Assembly: GCA_030425395.1 (NCBI GenBank)
Contig: JAUIAS010000007.1
Span: 78,168-142,167 of the forward strand
Length of the DNA stretch: 64,000 nt
DNA from: Alphaproteobacteria bacterium
GTDB taxonomy: Bacteria; Pseudomonadota; Alphaproteobacteria; Rhodobacterales; Rhodobacteraceae
Reading direction: 5' to 3'
The notes below the pieces were generated by a model that saw only the letters and a list, made by a program, of their open reading frames with translations, was not told the DNA's origin and made no database searches. The position numbers and the translations under genes were made by a program. Positions 1 to 9,882 of this stretch are shown one piece after another (position 1 is the first letter of the stretch; every line of letters starts with the position of its first letter).

Positions 1-1809
1 GTCACCGTCGGGCGACTGCGGCGGTTCGCCCTTGGTCACGCGCTTGATCTCTTCCCCGGTCAGCGTCTCGTATTCCAGAAGACCCTGAGCCAGACGCTCC
101 CATTCTTCCTTCTGATCGGTCAGGATCTGCTTGGCGCGATCATACCCGGCCTGAATAAAGGTCTTCACCTCTTCTTCAATCAGCTCCTTGGTATGGGCCG
201 ACACCGAGAATCCCCCGGTATTGCCCTGATACCCTTCGTGCGCCTCGGCATAGTCGATGTTGCCGACCTTGTCCGACATCCCCCAGCGCATGACCATCGC
301 ACGGGCCAATTGGCTGGCCTGCTGGATATCGCCTGCGGGGCCGTTGGACACGTGATCTTCTCCGTATTTGAGAATCTCCGCCGCCTTGCCCGCCATCGTC
401 ATGGCCAGTTTTTGTTCGCACTCCATCTTGTGCCAGTTCAGCCTGTCAATCTCGGGCAAGGACACGACCATACCCAGCGCACCACCGCGCGGAATGATTG
501 TCGCCTTGTAGACCGGATCACATTCAGGCAGCGCCATGCCGACGATGGCGTGACCCGCTTCGTGATAGGCGGTCTTTTCCTTTTGATCGGGCGTCAGGAC
601 CATGGATCGCCGTTCGGCACCCATCATCACCTTGTCCTTTGCATTCTCGAAATCGTCCATTGTCACAAAGCGTCGCCCAACCCGCGCCGCCATCAGTGCG
701 GCTTCGTTCACGAGGTTGGCAAGATCGGCACCGGAAAATCCGGGCGTGCCGCGCGCGATGATTCGCAGATCGACATCAGGACCAAGCGGGGTCTTGCGGG
801 CGTGCACGCCCAGAATTTTCTCGCGCCCCTTGATGTCGGGATTGGGAACGGTCACCTGCCGGTCAAAGCGGCCCGGACGCAGCAATGCCGGGTCCAGCAC
901 ATCGCGCCGGTTGGTGGCCGCCAGGATGATAACGCCTTCATTCGCCTCGAAACCGTCCATTTCGACCAGAAGCTGGTTCAGCGTCTGTTCGCGTTCATCG
1001 TTACCTCCGCCATAGCCCGCGCCACGGTGGCGGCCAACGGCGTCGATTTCGTCGATAAACACGATACAGGGGGCGTTTTTCTTGGCCTGTTCGAACATGT
1101 CACGCACGCGCGATGCACCGACACCCACGAACATTTCGACAAAGTCGGAACCCGAGATGGTAAAGAACGGCACTCCCGCCTCGCCCGCGATGGCACGCGC
1201 CAGCAGCGTTTTACCGGTGCCCGGAGGGCCAACCAGAAGCGCACCCTTGGGAATTTTGCCCCCAAGCCGCGAGAATTTCTGCGGGTTGCGCAGGAATTCC
1301 ACAATCTCTTCAAGCTCTTCCTTGGCCTCGTCGATACCGGCCACGTCGTCGAACGTCACGCGCCCATGCTTTTCTGTCAGCATCTTGGCCTTGGATTTGC
1401 CAAAGCCCATCGCGCCACCTTTGCCGCCGCCCTGCATGCGGTTCATGAAATAAATCCAAACCCCGATCAGCAGAAGGAATGGCAGAAGCGACATGATGAA
1501 GGTCTGGAAACCCGATTGTTGCTGTTGTTCGGCGCGGATCGGAATCTCACGCTCGATCAACAGACCGGTGATTTCAGCGTCTTCGGGTTTGATGGTGACG
1601 TAATCCTGCCCGTCGGTTCCGCGAAAGCGGACTTGCTCACCGTCGAGTGTGACTTGACTGACGTCGCCCCGTTCTACCGAAGTAACGAATTCCGAATAGC
1701 TGATCTCGCGGTTCTGAAGTGTGCTCCCTGATCCGCTGAACAAATTGAACAGCGCGAGGATAAGTAGGAACAAAACGACCCAGAAGGCGATATTGCGTGC
1801 ATTGCCCAA
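1..1809 (-). CDS. ftsH: ATP-dependent zinc metalloprotease FtsH (C-terminus cut by window edge)
   Basis: Membrane-anchored AAA+ protease that degrades misfolded and regulatory membrane and cytosolic proteins. Visible in order: an N-terminal membrane segment ([16 protein letters not shown]), a periplasmic domain, a second membrane segment, Walker A GPPGTGKT, Walker B with FIDEIDAVG, an arginine-finger region, and the zinc site HEAGH. 603 codons are visible; the family is usually about 640 residues, so roughly 35 C-terminal residues lie outside the window. The preferred start is TTG at 1809, giving MGNARNIAF, with GGAGAA just upstream; an in-frame ATG at 1830 would add MSLRRIS but puts that Shine-Dalgarno inside the gene. 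It follows tilS on the same strand, the usual order in Rhodobacterales. Confidence 0.97.
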   Translation of the reverse strand, partial: MGNARNIAFWVVLFLLILALFNLFSGSGSTLQNREISYSEFVTSVERGDVSQVTLDGEQVRFRGTDGQDYVTIKPEDAEITGLLIEREIPIRAEQQQQSGFQTFIMSLLPFLLLIGVWIYFMNRMQGGGKGGAMGFGKSKAKMLTEKHGRVTFDDVAGIDEAKEELEEIVEFLRNPQKFSRLGGKIPKGALLVGPPGTGKTLLARAIAGEAGVPFFTISGSDFVEMFVGVGASRVRDMFEQAKKNAPCIVFIDEIDAVGRHRGAGYGGGNDEREQTLNQLLVEMDGFEANEGVIILAATNRRDVLDPALLRPGRFDRQVTVPNPDIKGREKILGVHARKTPLGPDVDLRIIARGTPGFSGADLANLVNEAALMAARVGRRFVTMDDFENAKDKVMMGAERRSMVLTPDQKEKTAYHEAGHAIVGMALPECDPVYKATIIPRGGALGMVVSLPEIDRLNWHKMECEQKLAMTMAGKAAEILKYGEDHVSNGPAGDIQQASQLARAMVMRWGMSDKVGNIDYAEAHEGYQGNTGGFSVSAHTKELIEEEVKTFIQAGYDRAKQILTDQKEEWERLAQGLLEYETLTGEEIKRVTKGEPPQSPDGD

Positions 1810-1886
1810 GGAAATTCTCCGTAAACTCATGGAACCGGAACGGTTCCGCGTGGTCACATAGCAAGATAGAGATCAAAAGCCGAGGT

Positions 1887-3146
1887 TCAATGCGATAAAA
1901 GCGTCGTAAAGAATTCATCGGCCCCGCCGATCAGCTCAAACCGGCCTGCGCCGGGGTGATTTTCGATGGCTGCGGCCATAACCCGATCGCCTTGCCACAA
2001 GGCCGGAGCGGCCAATGCAACCGCACGCGGCACCCCCAAGGCCCGCCAATCCGGGCATTGCGTCAGACCCGCATCCCCCAATGCGCGGATTGTCGCCGCA
2101 TCTTCTGACTCGGCCTCCGGAACGCACCACCGCCCGTCCCAGATCGCATCCGCTGACGTTACGTGATCCGCGACGGCCACACTTTCCCGCGCGATCCAGA
2201 TCTCTCCGCGCCGGACCAAAACGATACACCCCTGCAATGTGGCCGCCCCAGCGCCCAACCGCATGTCGTCAACCATGCGCGTAATCGCGTCGCGCCGGGG
2301 GGGATATTGCCCGCGCCCGACCCAGCGCAGCGCGCCAATCATCAGCCGCCGGGCAATTTCGGTAGGCAGGGTGCGAAACGCCCTTTGGCTGATCGCCACG
2401 GCCCCGGTTTGCACACGCGCATGATCCCGCGCCGCTGTGAAGGTATACCAGTCCAGTGCGTCACGCGCGTCGCGCATGTTTCCGGCCACATCGCAAAGCG
2501 CTTCTGCCGAAAGGCCCAACTCCGCAAGCTGCGGCAACAACTTGCGCGCCCGCACCCGGTCATACCGGGTATCTTCGTTGCTGGGGTCGTCGATCCACGA
2601 TATTTCCTGATCGCGCAGAAACGCACGCAGCGCAGCCCGCCGAAGGCCAAGCGCCGGACGCACGAACGTGATGTCATGGGCCACGCGACGCGCGGGAATT
2701 CCCGCCAGACCGTCAACGCCCGCCGCCCGGCCCAACCGCATCAGAACTGTCTCGGCCTGATCATCTGCGGTATGGCCAAGGGCGATCATCTCCAGCCCGT
2801 GCGCCTTGGCCCAACCGGCCAGCAGCCCATACCGCGCCTCGCGCGCGTGGTCCTGAACATTGCCGCGCCCGTCCCAGCCCTGCCACCGCAGGATGTCGTG
2901 GCCAAGCCCCAGCGCCGCCGCCTGCCGCGCAACATGAGAGGCTTCTTCTGCCGCCTCGGGGCGCAACCCGTGATCCACGGTCGCCGCCCGCAGAAACACC
3001 CCCTGATCGCCATAGGCCAGGGTCAGAGCAGCCATCACCGCCATCGAATCACTGCCGCCGGAAACGGCAACGCCCAACCGGGCGGGGACAGGTGCGCCCA
3101 TACCTGATTGTATGCTCTTTACGATGCCGTCGGTTGACGCGTTCAA
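1887..3146 (-). CDS. tilS: tRNA(Ile)-lysidine synthase TilS
   Basis: Attaches lysine to the C34 wobble base of tRNA-Ile(CAU), using ATP, so that it reads AUA. The N-type ATP-pyrophosphatase P-loop is clear near residues 29-34 (VAVSGGSDSMAV), followed by ATVDHGLRPEA and the LGHTADDQAETVLMRL motif typical of TilS. Length is 419 residues. The frame opens with TTG at 3146, overlapping the cpoB stop in a TTGA junction and suggesting translational coupling; an internal ATG (MGAPVPARLG, about residue 16) is an alternative start. It lies between cpoB and ftsH. Confidence 0.95.
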   Translation of the reverse strand: MNASTDGIVKSIQSGMGAPVPARLGVAVSGGSDSMAVMAALTLAYGDQGVFLRAATVDHGLRPEAAEEASHVARQAAALGLGHDILRWQGWDGRGNVQDHAREARYGLLAGWAKAHGLEMIALGHTADDQAETVLMRLGRAAGVDGLAGIPARRVAHDITFVRPALGLRRAALRAFLRDQEISWIDDPSNEDTRYDRVRARKLLPQLAELGLSAEALCDVAGNMRDARDALDWYTFTAARDHARVQTGAVAISQRAFRTLPTEIARRLMIGALRWVGRGQYPPRRDAITRMVDDMRLGAGAATLQGCIVLVRRGEIWIARESVAVADHVTSADAIWDGRWCVPEAESEDAATIRALGDAGLTQCPDWRALGVPRAVALAAPALWQGDRVMAAAIENHPGAGRFELIGGADEFFTTLLSH

Positions 3147-3973
3147 GGGCAGCTCAGCGTCGCCATCTGGTCACGCGCACTAGCGACCGCCGCAGATGAC
3201 GGATACCGTAGCGCCACTTCGCCCAGGGTCACGCAAGCCTCCTGTGTCTTGCCCAGTTTGCCCAGCGCAATGCCCAGTTCCAGCACAGCATCCGGTGCTG
3301 TCGGGCCGGATTGATCCACGCGGTAGCTCTCCAGAAAGGCGCGCGCCGCTTCGCGGGTGTCTCCGATATCGTTCAGGGCCTTGCCGCGCTGTAACGCAGC
3401 CTGGGCCGCAAGCGGGCTACCCGGGTAGGTTTCGTTGAAACTGGCAAACAACTCTGCCGCGCGGGCCGGATCGCCTGCGGCCATTGCCTCGGTCGCGGCA
3501 TCGAAATCAGCCTGTTCGCCAACGGCGAGCTGGCTCTGATCCGCGTTGCCGGGGGTCAGGGGCGCAAGAAGGCCCGTCTGGACCTCACCGCCCAGCGTGG
3601 TGGTCTCGGCCAATTGGGACACATCCCCGCCTTCGGCTTCGACCAGACGGAATTCAAGATCGGCAATGCGGTTGGTGCCATCGGCCACGACCTGTTCCAC
3701 CCGGAATTGCAGCGCTTCGGTCTGCGCGGTCAGGCGCTGCAATTCCTGTTCGATGGCCCCGACCCGATCAAGAACGCTGCCCCCGCCGGTGGCCACCGAG
3801 GGCGCATTCGTGGTGGACAGCTCACGCTTGAGCCGTTGGATTTCAACGAACAGGATATTCAGATCCTGCCGGATATCGGCAAGGGTCTGTTCTTGCTGTG
3901 CCTTGGCCCCCTCGGGCAAGCCAAAGGCCGCCGCCGCCAGCGTGATGACCAGAAATGCAGCCCGGATCGCCAT
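3143..3973 (-). CDS. cpoB: Tol-Pal system protein CpoB (YbgF)
   Basis: Periplasmic partner of TolA that coordinates outer-membrane constriction with septal peptidoglycan synthesis. The 276-residue product begins with a signal peptide (MAIRAAFLVITLAAAAFG, likely cut after AKA-Q). A coiled-coil stretch follows (LADIRQDLNILFVEIQRLKR), then C-terminal TPR repeats from about residue 150 (DFDAATEAMAAGDPARAAELF and two more). The start at 3973 is chosen because AAGGACG precedes the ATG and the signal peptide begins there; the longer frame has no such support. It lies 11 bp after pal and overlaps tilS by 4 bp. Confidence 0.93.
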   Translation of the reverse strand: MAIRAAFLVITLAAAAFGLPEGAKAQQEQTLADIRQDLNILFVEIQRLKRELSTTNAPSVATGGGSVLDRVGAIEQELQRLTAQTEALQFRVEQVVADGTNRIADLEFRLVEAEGGDVSQLAETTTLGGEVQTGLLAPLTPGNADQSQLAVGEQADFDAATEAMAAGDPARAAELFASFNETYPGSPLAAQAALQRGKALNDIGDTREAARAFLESYRVDQSGPTAPDAVLELGIALGKLGKTQEACVTLGEVALRYPSSAAVASARDQMATLSCP

Positions 3974-3984
3974 TTGCCGTCCTT

Positions 3985-4494
3985 TTATCCCTGAGCCCCT
4001 GCCGACAACACGGTAACCGCGCGCCGGTTTTTGGTATAGCAGGCTTCTTCGCTGCAAATCTCGATAGGCCGTTCCTTGCCGAAGCTGACCGTTTCCAGAC
4101 GCCCTCCCGCGACACCGCGTGCCACGAGGTATTCGCGCACCGCGTTGGCCCGGCGCGCACCAAGGGCAAGGTTGTATTCCCGTGTTCCCTGCTCATCCGC
4201 GTGGCCTTCGATGGTCGCAAAATAATCGGGATTGGCCAAAAGCCAATTCGCCTGCGCCTCAAGCACAAGCTGATTGTTGCGCGACAGGGTGGATTCATCC
4301 ACCGCGAACAGAACGCGATCCCCCACGGTCTGCTGGAAATAAGCCGGCGAGGCGGGGTCGGACGGCGACCCCGCAAGGCCCGTTTGCGCAGAATTCAGAT
4401 CAACCGCATTGGTATCGTCAAACCGATTTGCATTGGTGCAGGCGGTCAGGGCGAAACACGCGCAGAGTGCAGCCGTTCTAGCCAGAGTGATCAT
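3985..4494 (-). CDS. pal: Peptidoglycan-associated lipoprotein Pal
   Basis: Outer-membrane lipoprotein that tethers the outer membrane to peptidoglycan and binds TolB. The 169-residue product has a lipoprotein signal with lipobox LTAC (Cys19 is the predicted lipidated residue), followed by an OmpA-type domain. Its peptidoglycan-binding core is visible as IEGHADEQGTREYNLALGARRANAV. The start at 4494 is preferred because GAGG lies upstream and it places the lipobox correctly; the upstream in-frame Met would add 16 hydrophilic residues. It sits between tolB and cpoB. Confidence 0.97.
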   Translation of the reverse strand: MITLARTAALCACFALTACTNANRFDDTNAVDLNSAQTGLAGSPSDPASPAYFQQTVGDRVLFAVDESTLSRNNQLVLEAQANWLLANPDYFATIEGHADEQGTREYNLALGARRANAVREYLVARGVAGGRLETVSFGKERPIEICSEEACYTKNRRAVTVLSAGAQG

Positions 4495-4575
4495 GTCGAA
4501 TTGCCTCGTTGTTCTTTGTTTTCTTTTATCTGACGCTACCACAGCGCGGGTGTTTTGTGAACGCTGCGGTGCCGA

Positions 4576-5910
4576 TCAGGGTTGCAGTGGCGACCACGCC
4601 GGATCGGACGCGCCGTCCGGTGTGCTGACGGGGCGCAGGTTCCGCCCCGAGACATCGACCGAATACAGGGACGCGCGGCCTGTGGCACCACGGGTTTCGC
4701 GGGTGAACATGATCACCCGCCCGTTAGGAGACCAGGTCGGCCCCTCGTCCAGAAAACTGGCTGTCAAAAGGCGTTCTTCCGACCCGTCGGTGCGCATGAC
4801 CCCGATATGGAACCGGCCTTTGCTCTGTTTGGTAAAGGCGATCAGGTCGCCGCGCGGCGACCAGACCGGTGTGCCGTAACGGCCCTCGCCATAGCTGATG
4901 CGGCGCACCTCGCCCCCGGTCGCGGGCATGATGTAAAGCTGCTGGGTTCCGGACCGATCGCTTTCGAACACCACGAATTTGCCATCGGGCGAATAGCTGG
5001 GCGCGGTTTCGATAGAGGGCGCGCGGGTCAGGCGCTGGCGCTGCCCGCTGGCTATGTTGAGGGTATAGATATCGGTGTTGCCGCCTTCGGTCAGCGAAAA
5101 GACCACCGTGCGCCCATCCGGTGCGAACCGGGGCGCAAAACTCATGGTGCCGGGTTGTTGCTCCAGAACCCGGCGCTGCACCCGTCCCACATCCAGGACA
5201 TAGATGCGCGGCGATCCGGTTTCATAGCTGGTATAAAGCACCCGGTCACCGGTCGGCGAAAACCGCGGGGCCAGAACGATGGCGTTGCTATCCGTGAGAT
5301 ATTGCACGTTCGCCCCATCGTAATCCATGATGGCAAGCCGCTTGCGCCGGTCATTCTTGGGGCCGGATTCCGACACGAACACGACCCGGCTGTCGAAATA
5401 ACCACCTTCGCCGGTGATCCGGCTATAAACCGCGTCGGCCACTTTGTGAGCCATGCGCCGCCAGCCTTCGACCGGCCCGGAAAACCGCAACCCGTTGCCC
5501 AGCTCGGCACCGGAAACCACATCATAAACGCGGAACTTGACCGTGATGTTGCCCCCCGAGACCGTCGCCGCGCCCGAAATCAAAGCCGCCGCATTGATTG
5601 CCCGCCAGTCCGCGAACTGAACAGCCGCTCCGAAATCCGTGATCTTGCCGATATGGGCCTGCGCCGGAATTTCCCGAAACAGCCCCGACCCCGTGAGATC
5701 CGATGCCACCACCCGTGCGAGGTTGGCCGCGTATTGCTGGGCCTCGGTGTTTTCGGCCACAAAGTCCGGCACCGCAAAGGGCATCGGTTCGATAACCCCT
5801 TCTGTGATCTCAAGCCTGAGCGGCCCGTTTTGTGCCAGACTCTGCCCCGCCGCGAAAATCGGCAGGAAAACGAGGGTCAGAAGGAACACAGCCAGTCGCA
5901 TCATGGTCAT
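4576..5910 (-). CDS. tolB: Tol-Pal system beta-propeller protein TolB
   Basis: Periplasmic protein that shuttles between Pal and TolA. It is 444 residues, with an N-terminal signal peptide ([24 protein letters not shown]), an alpha/beta N-domain, then a six-bladed propeller recognisable by repeated SPDGxxVVFxSxRSG units (for example [20 protein letters not shown] and [13 protein letters not shown]). The ATG at 5910 overlaps the tolA stop (ATGA); two further Met codons at residues 3 and 4 are also possible starts. An 81-bp spacer separates it from pal and contains only a weak mismatched hairpin without a T-run. Confidence 0.97.
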   Translation of the reverse strand: MTMMRLAVFLLTLVFLPIFAAGQSLAQNGPLRLEITEGVIEPMPFAVPDFVAENTEAQQYAANLARVVASDLTGSGLFREIPAQAHIGKITDFGAAVQFADWRAINAAALISGAATVSGGNITVKFRVYDVVSGAELGNGLRFSGPVEGWRRMAHKVADAVYSRITGEGGYFDSRVVFVSESGPKNDRRKRLAIMDYDGANVQYLTDSNAIVLAPRFSPTGDRVLYTSYETGSPRIYVLDVGRVQRRVLEQQPGTMSFAPRFAPDGRTVVFSLTEGGNTDIYTLNIASGQRQRLTRAPSIETAPSYSPDGKFVVFESDRSGTQQLYIMPATGGEVRRISYGEGRYGTPVWSPRGDLIAFTKQSKGRFHIGVMRTDGSEERLLTASFLDEGPTWSPNGRVIMFTRETRGATGRASLYSVDVSGRNLRPVSTPDGASDPAWSPLQP

Positions 5911-6980
5911 TTGATCCTCATACTTTCGGGGTTGAATGTCATCTCAATTGTCCGCCAGCTTGCATAACTGTCACGCGGAAGGTCAAAGCCACCGCTGCGC
6001 GCGGCGGCGATAATGGCGGTTCGGGCGCTGCGAAAGGCCACCTGAACGGCAGCCGCGTCATCGCTGTTGGCCGACACCAGTCGCGGGCTCGAAGCCAGCT
6101 TGCCGTCTTCGGTCAGGTCGATGGACACAACCACCGTCACCCGTGACGCGCGCGATCCCGGATCGACGCGCCAGGCGCGCCCGATCTTACCGACCAGAGC
6201 GTTCTTTTGTCCCGAAGACAGCGGCGGCCCTGACGCAACCGGCGGGTTTGGTGCCGCCGTGGCTTGGGCCTGTGCCAGAGCCTCGGCAATCGCGTCGGCG
6301 GTCGCGTCATCAGCCGTAGCGGCGGCGGAGGGCGCGGCAGCGGTGCGCACAGGTGGACGGGCCGCGGGGCGGCGTGACTGCCCCGGTGCCCCGCCCGCTT
6401 CGGCTTCGGTCACGATACGGGTGCCGGCCTCTTGCGGTGCTGTGGCATCGCGGGGTTCTTGCGGGGTTGCGGTTTCGCCAGCGTCCGGCGTCACCGCCTC
6501 CTGACGTATCTCATCGGGGGCCGCATCAGGCGGCGGCGGGGCCACCGGTGTCGGGGCCACACGGTCGATCTGACGTTGGGCAGGCCGGTCGCGCGGTCCA
6601 TCCACCGCCGCAGGTTCCTGTGGCGGCTGCAGCACCGCCACCTGATCCTCGACCGGGGCCGGGCGTGCTGGCGGCGCTGGAATAGCGCGGGGAATATCGT
6701 CGGCATCCGGCGTCCGGGCTTCGGGCGTGGCGGCGCGGTCCGGCGTGGTTTCAGGTGCCGGAGCCTGCGGTTGATCCAGCGCAATCGCGGGATCGCTCAG
6801 GGCCTCGGGCGTCGCCACGGTTTGCGGCGATGAGGTCAGCGCGGCAAAGTCCTGCGCCGAGATCACCGCAACCGGCGTGATCTGAACCTCGGGCGGATCG
6901 GCGGCAAAGACACCACCGAACAAGGCCCAGCCGATCAGCCCAACATGGCCCGCCCCAGAAATGATCGTCCCGGTCTGCAC
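5907..6980 (-). CDS. tolA: TolA-like inner-membrane energy-transducing protein
   Basis: Bridges the TolQR proton channel to TolB and Pal across the periplasm. It is 357 residues, opening with GTG (six bases after tolR). An N-terminal transmembrane anchor ([16 protein letters not shown]) is followed by a very long Pro/Ala/Thr-rich linker (about residues 60-265), and then a TolA/TonB-type C-terminal domain (from [16 protein letters not shown] to about residue 345). The linker is proline-rich rather than the Ala/Lys/Glu-rich helix of enterobacterial TolA. Assignment rests on position in the operon and overall architecture. Confidence 0.88.
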   Translation of the reverse strand: MQTGTIISGAGHVGLIGWALFGGVFAADPPEVQITPVAVISAQDFAALTSSPQTVATPEALSDPAIALDQPQAPAPETTPDRAATPEARTPDADDIPRAIPAPPARPAPVEDQVAVLQPPQEPAAVDGPRDRPAQRQIDRVAPTPVAPPPPDAAPDEIRQEAVTPDAGETATPQEPRDATAPQEAGTRIVTEAEAGGAPGQSRRPAARPPVRTAAAPSAAATADDATADAIAEALAQAQATAAPNPPVASGPPLSSGQKNALVGKIGRAWRVDPGSRASRVTVVVSIDLTEDGKLASSPRLVSANSDDAAAVQVAFRSARTAIIAAARSGGFDLPRDSYASWRTIEMTFNPESMRIK

Positions 6981-6986
6981 CTGTGC

Positions 6987-7460
6987 CTACCCGTCCCTGT
7001 CGGTCAGACTTGGCCCGCCGATATCCGTGACCAGCCCGATATTGACAAATCCGCCAGCATTCAGGGCCCCCATCACCTCCATCACCTGCGCATAGGGCAC
7101 CGCACCGTCAGCGCGCAGGAACACCCGGTCGCTGTCACGTTCCGAGGCGATGGCCCGCAGCCGCGTGACCAATTGTTCGCGCGGCACGGTAGTGGTCTGG
7201 ATCTGGACCACACCATCGGCCGTGACCGTGACCGTCAGTGGCTCTTCGGCCTCCGTCGGCAAGGCACTGGCGGCGGTGCGCGGCAATTCCACCGGCACGC
7301 CGACCGTCAGCATCGGCGCGGCCACCATAAAGATGATCAGCAGAACAAGGATCACGTCCACAAAGGGCGTGACGTTGATCTCGGACATGGGTTTGGCACG
7401 AGATCTGCGCCCGCGCCTGCGGCGGGTGCTCTGACCTGAGGATTGAACCGAGGCGGCCAT
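6987..7460 (-). CDS. tolR: Tol-Pal system protein TolR (ExbD family)
   Basis: Inner-membrane protein that couples the proton gradient to TolA with TolQ. It is 157 residues with a basic cytoplasmic N-terminus (STRRRRGRRSRAK) and the signature SEINVTPFVDVILVLLIIF carrying the transmembrane aspartate (Asp35) essential in ExbD/TolR proteins. A periplasmic domain follows. The start lies 3 bp after the tolQ stop and the stop lies 6 bp before tolA, so the genes are translated as a block. Confidence 0.96.
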   Translation of the reverse strand: MAASVQSSGQSTRRRRGRRSRAKPMSEINVTPFVDVILVLLIIFMVAAPMLTVGVPVELPRTAASALPTEAEEPLTVTVTADGVVQIQTTTVPREQLVTRLRAIASERDSDRVFLRADGAVPYAQVMEVMGALNAGGFVNIGLVTDIGGPSLTDRDG

Positions 7461-7463
7461 CGT

Positions 7464-8159
7464 TCAGCCGTCCAACTGCCGCGACAGAAGCGTCGCGAAC
7501 TCATCGGCAAACGCCTCATAGCCGGACACCACACGATCCGTATCGGCAGAAAGCTTGTTGTAGAACACCACTGCGGGGATCGCCGCCAGCAGGCCAAGCC
7601 CGGTCGCCAGAAGCGCCTCGGCAATACCCGGTGCCACAACGGCAAGGTTCGTATTCTGCTGTTCGGCAATTTCCACAAAGGCGTGCATGATGCCCCAGAC
7701 CGTGCCGAACAGACCGACAAAAGGCGCGGTCGAGCCGATCGTGGCCAGCACCGGGAGGCCCTTTTGCAGGTCTTCGGCTTCCTTCGAGATGACCACATCC
7801 ATGGACCTGTCGATCCGGGCCGTGGCGCCGGGGATCAGCCCGCCATCCGATCTGTGGGATCGCTGCCATTCAACCATCCCGGCGGCAAAGATGCGTTCTG
7901 ACCGCCCGGCAGGTTCCGGTCCGATTTCCTCGAACAATTCATCCAAAGGTTCACCCGACCAGAACCGGCCGTCAAAACCATCCGCTTCGCGCCGCGCGGC
8001 GCGCAGGATGATATGCTTTTGCACGATGATCGCCCATGCCCAGAACGAGGACATCACCAACAGCAGCATCACCAGCTTGACCGTAAGTGTAGACCGCGCA
8101 AACAACGCCCACATGGAAAAATCCACGGCTTGCGCCTGCCCGATGAGTTCCGTTTCCAT
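7464..8159 (-). CDS. tolQ: Tol-Pal system protein TolQ (ExbB family)
   Basis: Polytopic inner-membrane channel component that works with TolR. The 231-residue product shows one N-terminal membrane segment (LTVKLVMLLLVMSSFWAWAI) and two close C-terminal ones, with the family motifs IGSTAPFVGLFGTVWGIMHAF and ALLATGLGLLAAIPAVVFYN. The start at 8159 (METELIGQ) is preferred; the longer frame adds 16 basic residues with no better ribosome site. It is the first tol gene after ybgC, separated by 99 bp. Confidence 0.97.
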   Translation of the reverse strand: METELIGQAQAVDFSMWALFARSTLTVKLVMLLLVMSSFWAWAIIVQKHIILRAARREADGFDGRFWSGEPLDELFEEIGPEPAGRSERIFAAGMVEWQRSHRSDGGLIPGATARIDRSMDVVISKEAEDLQKGLPVLATIGSTAPFVGLFGTVWGIMHAFVEIAEQQNTNLAVVAPGIAEALLATGLGLLAAIPAVVFYNKLSADTDRVVSGYEAFADEFATLLSRQLDG

Positions 8160-8258
8160 TCGCCTGCCTGACTTTCTGCTCTGGGCTTTTGCCCTTGATT
8201 TATGCACAAATTACAGGGTTTCGCGACGGAATGCCAATACTACCGTTTCACGGGTCTG

Positions 8259-8654
8259 TCAGGCCCCTTTCAATGCGCGAACTTCTGCCGGAAGGCGGGT
8301 TGGCTTGCCTTCGGTGGACATGCACACTGCCGCGACCTTTGCGCGGAAAATCTCTTGGTCGCCACGCATCACCTTCTGATCGAACATCCAGCGCACGGCC
8401 CCTTTGGGCCCATGGGTCGTCTCGACGGTGAGCCGGTCGCCAAGACGGGCCGAGGACACATAATCGGCCTCAACCCGCGTCACCACAAAAACGATCCCGT
8501 CGGCACGCATCCGGTTCTGGTCAAGGCCCATCTCCTCGACGATTTCGGACCGGGCGCGCTCGATATAACGCAGGTAATTTGCGTAATAGACGATCCCCGC
8601 CATGTCGGTATCTTCGTAATAGACGGTCACTGGGAAACGGTGGGGGTCTTGCAT
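8259..8654 (-). CDS. ybgC: Tol-Pal-associated acyl-CoA thioesterase YbgC
   Basis: Hot-dog fold thioesterase encoded at the head of tol operons. The 131-residue product carries the 4-hydroxybenzoyl-CoA thioesterase signature VYYEDTDMAGIVYYANYLRY, including the catalytic Asp of YEDTD. The start at 8654 is chosen because GGAG lies six bases upstream and the family begins here; the open frame runs 84 codons further upstream but that part is low-complexity, Arg/Ala-rich and lacks family similarity. Confidence 0.95.
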   Translation of the reverse strand: MQDPHRFPVTVYYEDTDMAGIVYYANYLRYIERARSEIVEEMGLDQNRMRADGIVFVVTRVEADYVSSARLGDRLTVETTHGPKGAVRWMFDQKVMRGDQEIFRAKVAAVCMSTEGKPTRLPAEVRALKGA

Positions 8655-9178
8655 GGGTGCTCCACTAGATTGGTGCCGCAGAGTAGGAAGGCGCGGCGCG
8701 GGGGGCAAGGGCAGTCTTGCGCACCCCGCCCCGCGCCGAACAGCGGGCGCAGCCCGCAGGCGCGTATCGCCGACGCGCGCCCTCGCGGCGGCGATTTGAT
8801 CAGCCGTGTGCGCCGAAAGCAGGTTCTTCGGATTTGGCTGGCATAAAGCGCGCCGAACCCACGGCAGATCGCCACCGCGCGCGTCGGCTTGGCAAGCGTC
8901 GGCCACCCCCGCAACGCCCGCACCGTTTCCACCGCATTAACCTTAACGCGGCAGTTTCGCCCGCGTTGCAACACAAGGCCGGGTCTGGCACCCCGGCCAA
9001 CCCTTGGAAACGGATGCGCCTTGAAAAAGCGCAGACCTCTGAACGGTTCAGACCCCGGATTGACACCCGGTCCACCTTCCGAATTGGCGGCGCCGCCCAT
9101 TTAACCAGCCTTACCATCAGAACGCACCACCCCGGCGGGCCACAGCGGCCCCGGCCGGGCAAATGTGCTGCGCGCGGC
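8655..9178. other. 524-bp intergenic stretch upstream of ybgC, no convincing gene
   Basis: No coding frame here looks like a protein: the open frames on both strands are Arg/Pro-rich overlaps without a plausible ribosome site. It should hold the promoter of the ybgC-tol operon. Visible structure is limited to a perfect 7-bp hairpin at 8977-8998 (GGCCGGG, CCCGGCC) without a T-run and a short palindromic TTAACCTTAA at about 8937-8946. The stretch 8700-8800 is markedly GC-rich. A small RNA cannot be excluded from the sequence alone. Confidence 0.5.
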
Positions 9179-9814
9179 TCAGTGCAACACATTCCCCTTG
9201 GGTAGCCGTGCAAACAATCTCAGTGCTGTCGCCGCGTCCTCGGAATAGGCGGGCAGAACCGGGTCATAGGCCGCCTGCACAAGGGCCGCGAATTCCGGGC
9301 GCAGGATGGTGTGATCCCCCGCCACCGCCAGCGGGGACCGATCCTGAAACGCCGCATCCGACCACAACAGAACCGATTGCACCGCCTGCGACAGTGCAAG
9401 GGTTTCAGCATTCACCGCCCTGAGATGATCGTCCATGCGGATAAAGATGAAACAGGCTTTGATCGCGTTGTCCGCATCGAACCGGAAGACGCGATATTGA
9501 TTGGCATCGGACGCTGCCAGACGATCCACCAATGGCCCAAGATCAGGAACCAGCTTGTCCAGATTGGGCACCTCGGGAAGCTCGGCCCAGTTTTTGAAAA
9601 AGAACACCATGCAATTCGCGCCAAGCTCTGGATCGGTCTCTGCGATGCTTTGCCCCGCGAGCGCGGCAACGGCTTCGAACGCGCCCTTGATGACCGGCAG
9701 TGTTTCGTCTGTGACACCGAACACCACCGGAGCAATGGGGCGCCCCCATCGGGCAAAGACAAAATCCCCGCTTTGACGGGTGAACAAGGCCTGGATTTCT
9801 TCGGGTGTCAGCAT
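9179..9814 (-). CDS. Conserved hypothetical protein between ruvB and ybgC
   Basis: A 211-residue soluble protein with no signal peptide or membrane segment. I do not recognise a named family. It starts MLTPEEIQALFTRQ with AGGAC upstream of the ATG at 9814. The composition is ordinary for a cytosolic globular protein and codon use resembles its neighbours, which supports a real gene. It contains a run CMVFFFKNWAELPEVPNL and ends KGNVLH. It sits 68 bp downstream of ruvB on the same strand, so it may be co-transcribed with the ruv genes. No function is proposed. Confidence 0.8.
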   Translation of the reverse strand: MLTPEEIQALFTRQSGDFVFARWGRPIAPVVFGVTDETLPVIKGAFEAVAALAGQSIAETDPELGANCMVFFFKNWAELPEVPNLDKLVPDLGPLVDRLAASDANQYRVFRFDADNAIKACFIFIRMDDHLRAVNAETLALSQAVQSVLLWSDAAFQDRSPLAVAGDHTILRPEFAALVQAAYDPVLPAYSEDAATALRLFARLPKGNVLH

Positions 9815-9882
9815 GGAATGTCCTGTCGCGGTTTGGACCTGATCTAGCGCGGGCAGGCGAAAGGCTCAACCACGCGACATCC

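Noticed and set aside
193..1731. 512-codon open frame on the plus strand
   Set aside because: Exact antisense of ftsH. Its translation is His/Arg-rich with no fold-like pattern, while the minus strand gives an intact FtsH.
4495..4575. Weak hairpin in the tolB-pal spacer as a terminator
   Set aside because: Stem is mismatched, no T-run follows, and the Tol-Pal genes are normally co-transcribed.
8627..9213. Overlapping open frames of 137-162 codons in the ybgC upstream gap, and the 84-codon upstream extension of ybgC
   Set aside because: Arg/Pro/Gly-rich with no ribosome site and mutually overlapping; typical of non-coding GC-rich DNA.
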